Assembly: GCA_964036045.1 (NCBI GenBank) | Contig: OZ038384.1 | Span: 56,083,355 to 56,147,354 of the forward strand | Direction: 5' to 3' | DNA from: Eutreptiella sp. 'Long Island Sound 2002' | Lineage: Eukaryota; Euglenozoa; Euglenophyceae; Eutreptiales; Eutreptiaceae | Length of the DNA stretch: 64,000 bases | Part shown: piece after piece, positions 10,414 through 20,257 of the stretch | How the letters are laid out: each line of letters opens with the position of its first letter | Position numbering within the stretch: position 1 is the first letter of the stretch | Notes under the pieces: generated by a model | Database searches by the model: none | The model's input: the letters and a program-made list of their open reading frames with translations, nothing else | Told to the model about the DNA's origin: nothing | Made by a program: the position numbers and the translations under genes

Positions 10414-13107
10414 GGACACGGGTCGCGGAACCCCGGCCGCCCGCCCCAGAGGGCGGGCGGCCGGGGGAGGGACAGCGCCTGACACCTGACGCCCCTCACA
10501 ACGGTGGCAGGCCACACCCCCCGGGGACGGCCCCCCACCACCCCCGCAGCACGCAGCCCCCAGAGGGCATGCAGGCCAAGGGAACAGTGTTGGGCCCCCA
10601 CACCCACACGCCCAGGCCCACAGCATGTGGGTGGCGGACCCCAACAGCCCGCCCAGTGGGCGGGCAGTTCAGGGAAGGGGAGCGCCTGACCACAGACGCC
10701 CGTCACAACGGTGGAAGGCACCCCCCCGGGACCGTCCTTCCGCCACCCCTACAGGGAGCAACGCCGGCCCGCAAGGGCACACGCTTTGGGGCCGGTGCTG
10801 GGTCCCCACGCCCGCACCGACCGCACCCGGGACACACGGGTCGCGGAACCCTGGCTACCCATCCCAGAGGACGGACGGCCGGGGGAGGGACAGCGCCTGA
10901 CTCCAGACGCCCCTCACAACGGTGGCAGGCCAACCCCCCCGGGGACGGCCCCCCACAAACCCCACGGCGCGCAGCCCCCACAGGGCATGCAAGCCAAGGG
11001 GATTGTGATGGGCCCCCACACCCACACGCCCGCGCCCGCAGCACGTGGGTGGCGGAGCCCAACAGCCCGCGCAGTGGGCGGGCAGTCGGGGGAGGAGGAG
11101 CACCTGACCTCAGACGCCGGTCACAACGGTGGAAGGCACCCCCCCAGGGGACGCCCTTCCGCCACCCCCACAGCGAGCTACGCCGGCCCGCAAAGGCGCA
11201 CGCTCTGGAACCGGTGCTGGCTCCCCACGCCCGCACCGACCGCGCCCGGGACACACGGGTCGCGGTACCCCGGCTGCCCGCCCCAGAGGACGGGCAGTTG
11301 GGGGAGGGACGGCGCCTGACACCAGACGCCCCTCCCAACAGTGGCAGGCCAGCCCACCGGGGACGGCCTCCCACCAACCCCGCGGCGTGCAGCTCCCACA
11401 GGGTGTGTTGGCCAAGGGGACAGTGTTGGGCCCCCACACCCACACGCCCGCGCCCACAGCACGTGGGTAGCGGACCCCAACAGCCCGCCCAGTAGGCGGG
11501 CACTAGGGGGAGGGGGAGCGCCTGACCTCAGACGCCCCTCGCAACGGTGGAAGGCACCCCCCCCGGGGATGCCCTTCCACCACCCCCAGAGCGAGCAACG
11601 CCGGCCCGCAAGGGCGCACGCTGTGGGGCTGGTGCTGGGTCCCCACGCGCGCAGCGACCGCACCCGGGACACACGGGTCGCGGAACCCCGACCGCCCGCC
11701 CCGGAGGACAGGAGGCAGGGGGAGAGACAGCGCCTGACACCAGACGCCCCTCGCAACGGTGGCAGGCCGCCCCCCCGGGGACGGCCCCCCGCCATCCCCG
11801 CGGCACGCAGCCCCCACAGGGCATGCAGGCCAAAGGGGCAGTGATGGGCCCGCACACCCACACGCCCGCGCCCACAGCACGTGGGTGGCAGACCCCAACA
11901 GCCCGCCCAGTAGGCGGGCAGTCGGGGGAGGGGGAGCGCCCGACCTCAGATGCCCCTCACAACGGTGGAAGGCACCCCCCCCGGGGACGCCTGTCCGCCA
12001 CCCCCACAGCGAGCAACGCCGGCCCGCAAGGGCGCACGCTGTGGAACCGGTGCTGGGTCCCCACGCCCGCACCGACCGCACCCGGAACACACTGGTCACG
12101 GTACCCCGGCTGCCTGCCCCAGAGGACGGGCGGTCGGGGAAGGAACAGCGCCTGCCACCAGACGCCCCTCACAACAGTGGCAGGCCATCCCCCCCCCGGG
12201 GACGGCCCCCAACCACCCCCGCGGCACGCAGCCCCCACAGGGCGTGCAGGCCAAGCCAGGTAGGGAGGAACCGGGACCGGACCGCCCCCCCCCAAGCACG
12301 CCAGACGGAGCAAAAGACCGGGGCAGGACACGCGGAGGGGCACGGACCACGTGGAACGGCCCTACCAGCGCCCAGTGCCGGGACCGCGCGAGGTGCGCAC
12401 GCCACACCACCCAGGGGGGTGGGGAGCAGACGCTGCGGGAGCGCGAGCGCACACACACGCAAAGGGCACGCGGGGACTACCAGAAGGGCAACTGGACCGA
12501 GCTCGCGGAACGCACAGACCGCGTGAAATGGCGTACCAGCGAGCGAGGGTAAGGGACACCCGGACGGGACGGCCCGCCACACGCAGCGCGGGACACGCGG
12601 GGCGGGAAGGGGGAAACGGGAGAGACACAACACCAGGTAGCGGCCGGAGCCCCCCGAACCAGCCGCGAGCGCCGCGCACACACGGACGGGGCACTGCACC
12701 CGCCAAGGCAGTAGTGGCGCACTGCGCCACGCCCCAACCCCTGGGCAAGGCAGCCTCCGCGCCAGCCCAAGGGGGGCCCCACTGGCGACAAGCCAGTAGC
12801 ACGGGCCCGGCAGCGCCGGCGCCCCGGGCGACCACGCATTAGGGGGGCGACGCGGTGGGTAAGCGCCCGCAGCCACGGCTGCGAATTGATGCACTGACCG
12901 GGGAGTGGCAAAACGGGGAAGCCAGGGAGGGACGGGGCTCTGAGCCCTGTGAACCCGGGGGACTCCGCTACAGGCAGCAGGTGCGTCTTGGAGGGCTCCC
13001 CACTAGGACCCGGTGGGGAGGATATCACCTGGCCCGACCAGGTGGCCCCCCGGGGCCGAAAGGCGTCTAGTACCCGCAAAATCAAGCCTCAAACCTCAAA
13101 CCTCAAA
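10414..13107. repeat. GC-rich spacer 2, near-identical to spacer 1
   Basis: Same ~417-bp array (about 10414-12255) and unique end (12256-13107) as 5372-8066, with scattered single-base differences. The high similarity between spacers suggests recent duplication or gene conversion. Confidence 0.88.
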
Positions 13108-14772
13108 ACAGGGTACCTAACGCAAACAGAAAGACGAACAAAAGTACGACTTGGGCAAGCAGACGCTGCCGCAGATACAGTGGACGAACAGGCAGCAGCA
13201 GCACTTAAAGCAACGTGGTCACTGGTGCTTTCGTCGTGTTGCGTGCTGTGGATAGACAACTGGTACTGGGCACAATACAAGTCACACCCAGACGAAAGTG
13301 ACCGGTCACAAAACTGTACTGCAATGGCAGTACTTCAGCTGAAGCAGAGGCCCACGTATTGGGCAGGACATCCAGCCATTGAGGACCTGGCAGCACGGAT
13401 AACGACAGTCGCAAGGGCTCTGCAACAGCGTGAACGAAGAATCCCCCAGACTTTGCGTGACATGGGGTATGCAGATGGGTGTGCACCAGACACCGGAAAC
13501 GTGAGAGCACCGTTGGATGTGAGGAGGGAAGCAAGGACTGTGCAGGCACCGGTGTGGCGCCCGTTTGCCCTGTCAAAAGAAAAGGTAACTGGTGGTGTTG
13601 GTCTGTTAAACTTGTTACACTTTGCAAAGGACGTAGCACAACAGACAAACAGAGTTTTACTGCTGTTGGTTGACGAAAACATACACTACAGGATACTAAA
13701 GTTGTTGTACGGGGCCAAGAACCAACGATGGAACATGCGTGCGTACCTGCGTTACGTGCCTGTAGTTTACGGTGTCTGGCATGCCTACAAGTTCGTTGTT
13801 ACTCATACTTTTCGGGTGTTCTGGCCTATTCTAACCTACCTACGGAAAGGTCTGCTACGACCAGGTTCCACCATACTATCATACCCCAAACTGATAGTTA
13901 TGGAAAAAACTCTTGCTGCGCTGATGCTTGCCACACCCCGAATACTACGCCTGTACCGGGGCAAGGCACAAGCTGCAACCGCGATCAGCGGTCGTGACAC
14001 TGCGCATGCCAACAGGGCAGCAGTGGCAAACGCAGTTGTGCATTTGTTGTCGGAATGGTGCCCGTTGTTGTTGTACTTGGGCCACGTGGTACGGGAATGC
14101 AATTGGTCGGGGGAAAACAACGGTACAGGGTCACGAGCTCAGGAGGTGTTGCAGTTGAGTTTGTGTCTGTTGAGGAGGGTGCGTCGAGGAACGTGTGCTA
14201 CCGTACTGAAGTACGAACGCACAATCATGTGCACATTGTTGCAAAACAGCAAGTAGCACCAGGACCTGCCTGGTCAGGCACACTCAGAGGAGATTGGAAA
14301 AGGGATGTTGAGCAAGTTGGTGCGGGACAAGGCGAGAAACACGGGTTCTGTTAATGTTGAGGAGGTGGAAAACCATTACTTGTTACTAAAGGTTGGTCCT
14401 GGTGGCAAACACGTGGGGGTGCAAAACGTTCCCAAGAAGCTGGTACACAGGATGCGACAACGACTGACAAGATTTTTGGCGACAGACCGGATTTGCATGG
14501 CCTATGTGAAATGGGAAGCGGACAGAGTCAGCACCGTTGCAACTTCGTGGCCGCGGAGGTTACCGAGATTTCCACCCTCACCTACACAACCCCTTGGTTA
14601 CGACCACTACCGGCTACTTGGTCACAGCGTACTGGATGCCCTCATTGACCAGAAAACAAATCCCACCAACCAACTGAAACGCAAACTGGATGCTGTTGTG
14701 GGGCGGAGAACAGATATGGATGCCGACAGACAGGAAGCAGCAACACGCAACCTGCGGCAACGCTTGGCGTAA
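13108..14772 (+). pseudogene. D gene A, copy 3 (5'-truncated, one TAG)
   Basis: The best-preserved body of gene A. It is open from the spacer junction to TAG 14254-14256, then in the same frame to TAA 14770-14772. The patch VLWIDNWYWAQYKSHPD and the following NCTAMAVL are intact here (about 13245-13335). The TAG lies where copy 1 has TGG. Joined on paper with the 5' end of copy 1 it would be about 666 codons. Gene B follows after a 249-bp interval with two palindromes (14784-14805 and 14841-14862). Confidence 0.65.
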
Positions 14773-15021
14773 CTGACGCCCGCAGTGCGCGAGGCCGCGC
14801 GCACTAAACGTTACGAAAAACAGGTATGTAATGCGATGTGAGTGCGCGAGGCCTCGCGCACTGAGTAGTTCGCTAAGTGCCGTAGATTAAGTCTCAACAA
14901 AGACGGTTGTGGAACAGATTTGCGAAAACGACCTGCAAAATACCGTTTCGACTGAAGTCAGAGTTCAAATGACCGTGTTTCATGTCATGCAATTTGCCCT
15001 TTTTAGGTATTTTTGGGCATC
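14773..15021 (+). other. Gene A-gene B interval, copy 3 (native junction to gene B)
   Basis: Same layout as 4694-4942: GTAACT, palindrome 14784-14805 (one altered arm), ACAG/GTATGT abutment at about 14823, palindrome 14841-14862, and a pyrimidine-rich CCCTTTTTAG ending at about 15006, 15 bases before the gene B ATG. Confidence 0.45.
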
Positions 15022-15792
15022 ATGAGTAAACCAGGGTCCCCAGAACGTCCAGCACCAGACGCAGAGGCCATGGAGTCGTCACCAGGGGCGGACCAAGGGG
15101 ACACGCCGAAGAAAGGACGCAAGAAGAAGGGTGAGAAGAAGCCAATACCGGAGTTGAAGCTCACAGTCGACCTGCAACAGTGGCTGCGACAGGAGAATGG
15201 TAAAGCCGTGAAGGTAAAGATTGCTGAGTTGAGAATTGACAAGACCAAGGAGCGCGGACAGATCCGATCCATCAACTATGACGATGTTGCCAGGAAAGTG
15301 ACAGGATACCAAGCACTGCCACCAGCTGGACCTTTGCGCGTAACGGCGTGGGAGGATAATGGTATGACTCGCTTCGTGTTCGATCGAAGACGTTTCTTCT
15401 CTTTGCTTCGGTACATGATTCGCTTTGCAGATGGCTCACTTTACGTTCTGCATGGTCAACATGGCACAGAAACATGCAGAAAGATTCAGGAACTGCGTCT
15501 CCCAGAAGGCAAAGAATTGGAGGACTGGCAGGAGTTCTGCTACGTCGACATTCTGAAGTACGAAACGCCTTGGAGGATCCGGGCCAAGGTTGCAGGATTG
15601 CAACAAGCTGGCAGCCAGTCTGTGACGTCGATTTAGCTGTCCGAGGCGCTGGACAACGTGTTGTTGTACATTGAGGACCAGAAGCGGGAAAAAGAGCCAC
15701 AAGATTTCGAGCGGTTCAAGATTGCTGTTGTCCAGGCTGCCGTCAACTCTGCGTTTCTTGCACACGTGGCTTTGGAGGAAGCAGGACACACA

Positions 15793-15865
15793 GTATGTAT
15801 TCGTGTATCGCACGGTTACAGTGCGCGAGGCCTCGCGCACTCCATGACACTGTTTTCCCTCGCAG
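15793..15865 (+). other. Gene B intron 1 (73 bp) with central palindrome
   Basis: GTATGT donor, CTCGCAG acceptor, phase 0 (...AGHT / DSTFKNW...). The perfect 22-bp palindrome at 15820-15841 fills the middle. Splicing is supported by the continued reading frame. Confidence 0.8.
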
Positions 15866-15905
15866 GACTCGACTTTCAAGAACTGGAGGGACATCTTCTC
15901 CCTGG

Positions 15906-15910
15906 CGTAT
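15906..15910. repeat. Target site duplication CGTAT, left copy, of element d
   Basis: CGTAT precedes the CTTAGG terminus and recurs at 17619-17623. Keeping one copy restores gene B as ...FSLAYYCGREAV.... Confidence 0.9.
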
Positions 15911-15934
15911 CTTAGGCGGCTCAAGTTGCATGGT
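15911..15934 (+). repeat. Left TIR of d
   Basis: 24 bases identical to the reverse complement of 17595-17618; the two ends diverge immediately inside. Confidence 0.9.
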
Positions 15935-17377
15935 CAAACTCACACCAAATGCACCCAATTTGGACCATGCAAAAGAAAAATTTTTCACAGGCTCTGTTTT
16001 TTGAAAACAGAACATTAGTCCAAAGAAAGTATCTTTCTTACCATTTGTGCCATTTTGTCCCTTTTTTCAGACAGCCGAAAACAAAGAAAATTATAAAAAT
16101 ATAATTAAATATTATGATTTTAGTGGAAAATGATGTGCTTTTAGCGGAAATTGGCCAAAAAATACATTTTGCGTTCCCCTTGTTTTTTGGATGAACATGG
16201 TCTGCAGAAAAGATGATTGCAACATCATTTTCTGTTCTTCATGTTCATTGCATACCTGGAAAAATGATTTACTGATCGAATTCTATGCGCGAGGCCTCGC
16301 GCAATGAAGACCAAGGATCATTAAAACAGAAGCATGGCGGATGAAATATCAGTGCAAAGCATATGCAACATGTGGTTCAAGGGCTGCCCCATGCGCGAGG
16401 CCTCGCGCATAACTTACTAAACCACAAACCTCACCCGATTCATTTTCCTCTGGAAAGACGGCTTCAGGGTCGAGTGGTCTTACTACCCACCCCACGGTTT
16501 GATTTTTGATTTGCACTGCCTGAAGAAAGAGGTATAGGTTGTGACTTTCAAGTTCTGGGACTGCATTGCAGTCTTCATTGTGCGAGGCCTCGCGCAAAAA
16601 AAGGCCCAGAAAATATATTCTTTGTACCATTGTGATGGGTTCTCATCTGATAGCGCTTGTGCACAACTTTCACTGAAGCAACGAGTACCTAAATTGTCGT
16701 TGAGTCATTGAAATTTACCAGAAGCTTGCCCCCCCCGGAGGCGGAAAAACTGTTTTTGGGCTTGGTCAGCCCCTGCGCTTGGCAGACTGCTTCCCCCAGG
16801 GCACCTTCTTTCTCCAGGTATCAAACATAATCTTGATAATTGGTGTGGTTTGCACTACATTGCATTTTACTCTCCAAAAAATTAATTTTCTTTCGCCAAA
16901 ACAAACGCTCAAAAAAGTGCAACGCATGGCAAATTCATATTTTCTTTGCACATTTTACTTTGATCCATAGTCAACAACGGAAGGATCAGTTTTTCTTCAG
17001 CCAAAGCAACAAGGGGGGTCCCTGTCCAGCTCAGCGTCATTTGTTGAGTGGACATGCTTCATGTGTTACCAGTGATACTCTTTTTTTTGCTTGACACTCC
17101 CCATAACTTGTGGCAGGTGTGCATCATGAGCAATGCTGAAGGATGCACCCGGTGCAACACCTCCAACGTATGTGCTCCTTTTGTTAGGAATGCAACAACA
17201 TTAGAAATGATTTCTTCAGTCATCAATTAGATTTACAAGGCTTGTTTAGAGCGCTGAATGTCCGCCCGCGTAAACATATTGTACAATGTGATCAAGTCAA
17301 GGGTGCCTTTAATGTCACTCCAGTGTAGGCGCCTGCTTGATTCCTCAATTCTACCATCATTACCTGACTTTGGAGGG

Positions 17378-17427
17378 GCAATGGACTGCTCCTTGCGCGA
17401 GGCCTCGCGCAAGGAACAGTCCATTGC
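17378..17427. repeat. 50-bp palindrome in d
   Basis: Arms beginning GCAATGGACTG close around the common GCGCGAGGCCTCGCGC core with one mismatch (C/T at about 17390). It is the longest version of the family and could form a 25-bp-stem hairpin or cruciform. Confidence 0.88.
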
Positions 17428-17594
17428 GCCAAAAAAAGCATTTTTTGGACCCATGAGGACCAAGAAAAGGCCAAAATTCCTTATATAAGAGTTCTTTTGG
17501 TGTTTCAAAAACGGCTTGATTTTTTGCAAGCCAAAGAATGGTTATTTTGATGTTTTTTGAGGTCCTGTATTTTGGGCACTTTCTGTCGTTTTAT

Positions 17595-17618
17595 ACCATG
17601 CAACTTGAGCCGCCTAAG
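17595..17618 (-). repeat. Right TIR of d
   Basis: Reverse complement of 15911-15934, followed by the second CGTAT (17619-17623). Confidence 0.9.
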
Positions 17619-17882
17619 CGTATTACTGCGGTCGTGAGGCGGTTACTGGCCTGAAGAACCTCAAGAATAAGAGCCGGAAAGAGGAAGTTACAAGGAATGC
17701 CTTCAAGAAGCCCGAGGGGCTGCATCTACCGAGCTTATTGCAGAAAGTCTCTGCGCACATGAACCTGAAGGACTCGACCTTACGCACCACCCAGAACTAC
17801 ATTGACGCGCAGATTACGGATCCATGGGTCATTTTCCATCTTGACCATCCGGACAATAAGCAGTATGTCAACCAGACCGCAG

Positions 17883-17953
17883 GTATGTTTCAGTGTCGCA
17901 GCTTCAGTGCGCGAGGGCTCGCGCACCCAACCACCGTTTTTACATCTCAACAG
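17883..17953 (+). other. Gene B intron 2 (71 bp) with central palindrome
   Basis: GTATGT donor, CTCAACAG acceptor, phase 1 (GCA G / CT GCT). The palindrome at 17906-17927 has one changed base (GAGGGCTC). Confidence 0.78.
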
Positions 17954-18651
17954 CTGCTGATGCAAAGATCCGAGCAGAAATTGCAGCACTGGGCACGCCG
18001 CAATTGAAAATTGGGCTGGGAAATTGGGGTTACTGGCCGGACGCAACAAGTACGAAGTATCGGTCGCCGTGGCCAAAATGCAAGACGTTGACCAATGCAC
18101 CTCTGTGGCGGACTGGGGACAAGGGCGCACCTCCATTACCGCAAACGCTGGCCGTGCGGAAACAACTGCAAAGGAACACTGAGGCACCATCATTGGCACC
18201 GTCACAGACGCAGCTGAGTACTGGCGATGTGATCAATGTCTCCAAGCAGGACGAGCAAGGGAGCAAATTCGCTTTGACGGCCTGCCGTATTGAGGATATT
18301 GAAGAGATACTGCCAGCCCGTTTCCGGGATCTGCAGTACCTGTTGTGGGTCATCAACGCTGACCTTTTCGTTGAATATGACACTGCATGATTTGTTCCGA
18401 AGTGGCTGTTCGATGTGATGATGCTGGGGAAAGACGTCATTTTCTATGGCGAGGCTGATGTTGTGCACCGTATTGGCCGCGACATACAGAGGCTGTGGCG
18501 TATGGAGAAGGACAAGGATCCAAGCACAGTGCCATTCTACCATGTTCGGTTGCCGGTATACTCTTGGTTATTGGGTCCCGTGACCAGCAGTACGTATCAG
18601 TTGGACGAGCACTGTATTTCGATCGGAACAACGAGCCGCTGGGATAAGCAG

Positions 18652-18748
18652 GTATATCTGCTTCTTTCGCCTGTTACGATGCCGTTGTGTGCGCGAGGCC
18701 TTGCGCACTGCTGCCTCCGTTATTCGCCTTTATATATCACATTTACAG
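18652..18748 (+). other. Gene B intron 3 (97 bp) with palindrome
   Basis: GTATAT donor, TTTACAG acceptor, phase 0 (...RWDKQ / LPNYVSY...). The palindrome at 18689-18708 has one arm change (CCTTGCGC). Confidence 0.78.
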
Positions 18749-19687
18749 TTGCCGAACTATGTGTCGTATTCCGCTGGACATTTCGAAGAGATGCAGAACA
18801 AGAACCTTGGTGGTTTCATGCCTCTGATTCACGTGCTGTGGTACCTGGACAAATATCTCTTGGGCAATGGGTATGCTGATGCAGTGGTTGTTGTGGACGA
18901 CACGCCTGCCATGGTCGCAAAGATTGCAATGTCCGACGTCCAAACTAAAGTGGCGTTTCTGGCTGTGTCAGCGATCAAGCAAAAAGACCTTGGGGATGCC
19001 GTTGGAGGTGCTCTGCAGCATGCAATCATCATGCGGTGCATGTTGGAGGCTTATCAGACGGAGCAGGGAGCAACAGCTCCAACTTGGGATACTCAAGAAG
19101 AGTGGCTTCAGCGTGGCATTCCACTGTGGGTTTTGGACAGCAACCGAGGGCATGAAGGGCACCAGAAGGTGCATGCTGCGGAGGCCGTCCAGGAAGATGT
19201 CGTGACTGAGGCCCCTGCTGACGACACTGAGCCTGTTGCGCCTGCACCTACCTTGCCAATGCAAGCCAAGGTGAAGAAGACTGCCAAAGTTATACCAACT
19301 CAGGGTACTGCAGCCGGAAAGGGAACCCCCTCGAGTAGCAAGAAGCAGGCAAAAGGAAAAGAGAAGGAATCGGACAAGCCCGCGGAATCAGACGACAACG
19401 ATGCCAACGATGAGGAGGAAGAAGACGATCCGGAGCAAGTACTGGAGACCCAGCAGAAGCGCAAGCGGGTACCCGCAGCTCACTTCGATGCAAGCCCCGC
19501 ATCTGGTAAGGAACAGCCGAAGAAGAAAGCGAAGACTGCTGCCACCGCTAGTGCAGAGTTCAAGCCGCCCTCGCGTTCTGGTGCCCAGCCGTCTTGTGGT
19601 ACCCTTGCCTCTCCAAGTGGGACAAGTGCAGTGGCAAGAAGCCTGGTTTCCAGGTTGGCTAAGGTTGCTGGACCGAAGAAGAAATAA

Positions 19688-20159
19688 GTCACCATTAACC
19701 AAAGTGTTTCGCCTCTTTTTGCAGTCATGCGTGCGCGAGGCCTTGCGCACTCGCCTTCGACGCGAATGGAATTATATGCTCTTAAGGGCTTGTACATTTT
19801 TGCCGAGCTTTTATTTCAGTGTTTATATGTTGTGCACTTCCTGTCCTGTTTTGGTTGCCTTCTGTACACAATTGTTTCCATGACCTTGAGTGCGCGAGGC
19901 CTCGCGCACTCAGGGACATAAAAAAGCAATTAATTTTGCAGGACAAACATAGGTGCAACTGGAGACCCGCAGAATGTCATTTTCGAAAATGAGCTCCCGA
20001 ACAGGCACGCACCAGTTGGGTTTTGAAATACAAAAACGACAAGATTGGTAAAACACACAATCCAATTCAAACCAGACAAAAAAATAGTTTATTTTAATAA
20101 ACAAAAAGTGGAAAAAAGCAGCAAATTGGGTAAAATTGAATTTTTCCGGTGGTATCTGG
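19688..20159. other. 3' non-coding part of D
   Basis: No gene. Two palindromes (19731-19750 and 19887-19912, the latter 26 bp) follow the gene B stop. The AT-rich remainder leads into the right TIR. A polyadenylation signal is likely here but I see no clear one. Confidence 0.5.
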
Positions 20160-20257
20160 GTCATGTGTGCTGCAAATGTCCAAAAAAAATAGTTTTTTGG
20201 GCGGTCATTTTTTAGGTCCTTCTCGTCCAAAAGGGGGTACAGTTTGCGTGGGCTAAG
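20160..20257 (-). repeat. Right terminal inverted repeat of D
   Basis: Its last 18 bases are the exact reverse complement of 1434-1451. The inner block 20172-20201 matches 1504-1531. Followed by TCTGA (20258-20262). Confidence 0.85.

Larger units (their letters stand above)
3029..15450 (+). repeat. Tandem triplication of a 2.34-kb D segment with 2.7-kb spacers
   Basis: Segments 3029-5371, 8067-10413 and 13108-15450 are near-identical (period about 5,040). Each starts at ACAGGGTACC inside gene A and ends at TTTACGTTCTG inside gene B. Spacers 5372-8066 and 10414-13107 are also near-identical. Only the first unit has the native upstream sequence and only the third has the native downstream sequence, so one ancestral locus was internally amplified. 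The left junction shows microhomology (CAAAACAGGGTACC in both native and spacer-joined versions). Confidence 0.9.
15911..17618. mobile_element. Small non-autonomous TIR element d (1,708 bp) inside gene B
   Basis: Perfect 24-bp inverted ends (15911-15934 and 17595-17618, starting CTTAGGCGGCTCAAGTTG) with 5-bp CGTAT duplications. The interior is AT-rich, has no credible ORF, and carries four copies of the D palindrome. Its termini share CTTAG, then CAA, TGCA and T at matching positions, plus the 5-bp duplication size, with D. It is probably a short relative mobilised by the same machinery. It breaks exon 2 of gene B. Confidence 0.88.
15022..19687 (+). pseudogene. D gene B, full length: four exons, possible ParB/DGQHR-like protein, interrupted
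   Basis: Exons 15022-15792, 15866-15910 plus 17624-17882 (split by d), 17954-18651 and 18749-19687 join in phases 0, 1, 0 for 904 codons including the stop. The N-terminus is Pro/Lys-rich. Residues about 75-200 include FDRRRFFSLLRYM, LYVLHGQHGTETCRKIQ and KVAGLQQAGSQSV, which recall the ParB/sulfiredoxin-like fold with its D-G-x-H-R signature; here it is HGQHG, so the match is weak. The C-terminus has an acidic run and basic patches (QKRKR, PKKKAK), suggesting nuclear location. Breaks: TAG 15634-15636, TGA 18388-18390 and insertion d. Function unknown; a DNA-binding or transposition accessory protein is my inference. Confidence 0.7.
1632..19912. repeat. Dispersed palindrome family, core GCGCGAGGCCTCGCGC (about 18 copies)
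   Basis: The consensus GTGCGCGAGGCCTCGCGCAC is often extended to 22-26 bp. Copies: 1633-1648, 1855-1876, 2209-2230, 4705-4726, 4762-4783, 9747-9768, 9804-9825, 14784-14805, 14841-14862, 15820-15841, 16286-16303, 16391-16410, 16578-16597, 17378-17427 (50-bp version), 17906-17927, 18689-18708, 19731-19750 and 19887-19912. I found none outside D. Three lie in gene B introns, six between genes A and B (two per tandem copy), four in element d, and five in the flanks. None interrupts a coding exon. Confidence 0.92.
1434..20257. mobile_element. Large TIR DNA transposon D (18.8 kb)
   Basis: The ends are inverted: CTTAGCCCACGCAAACTG at 1434-1451 and its reverse complement at 20240-20257, with weaker similarity and a second matching block further in. 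Direct 5-bp TCTGA duplications flank them. The empty site is readable as an uninterrupted gag frame of element O, which proves insertion. D contains gene A, gene B, about 18 copies of one palindrome, two GC-rich spacers and element d. Subtracting d and the two extra tandem units leaves about 7.0 kb. I cannot assign a superfamily: a 5-bp duplication with CTTAG termini does not match one I can name with confidence. Confidence 0.88.
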
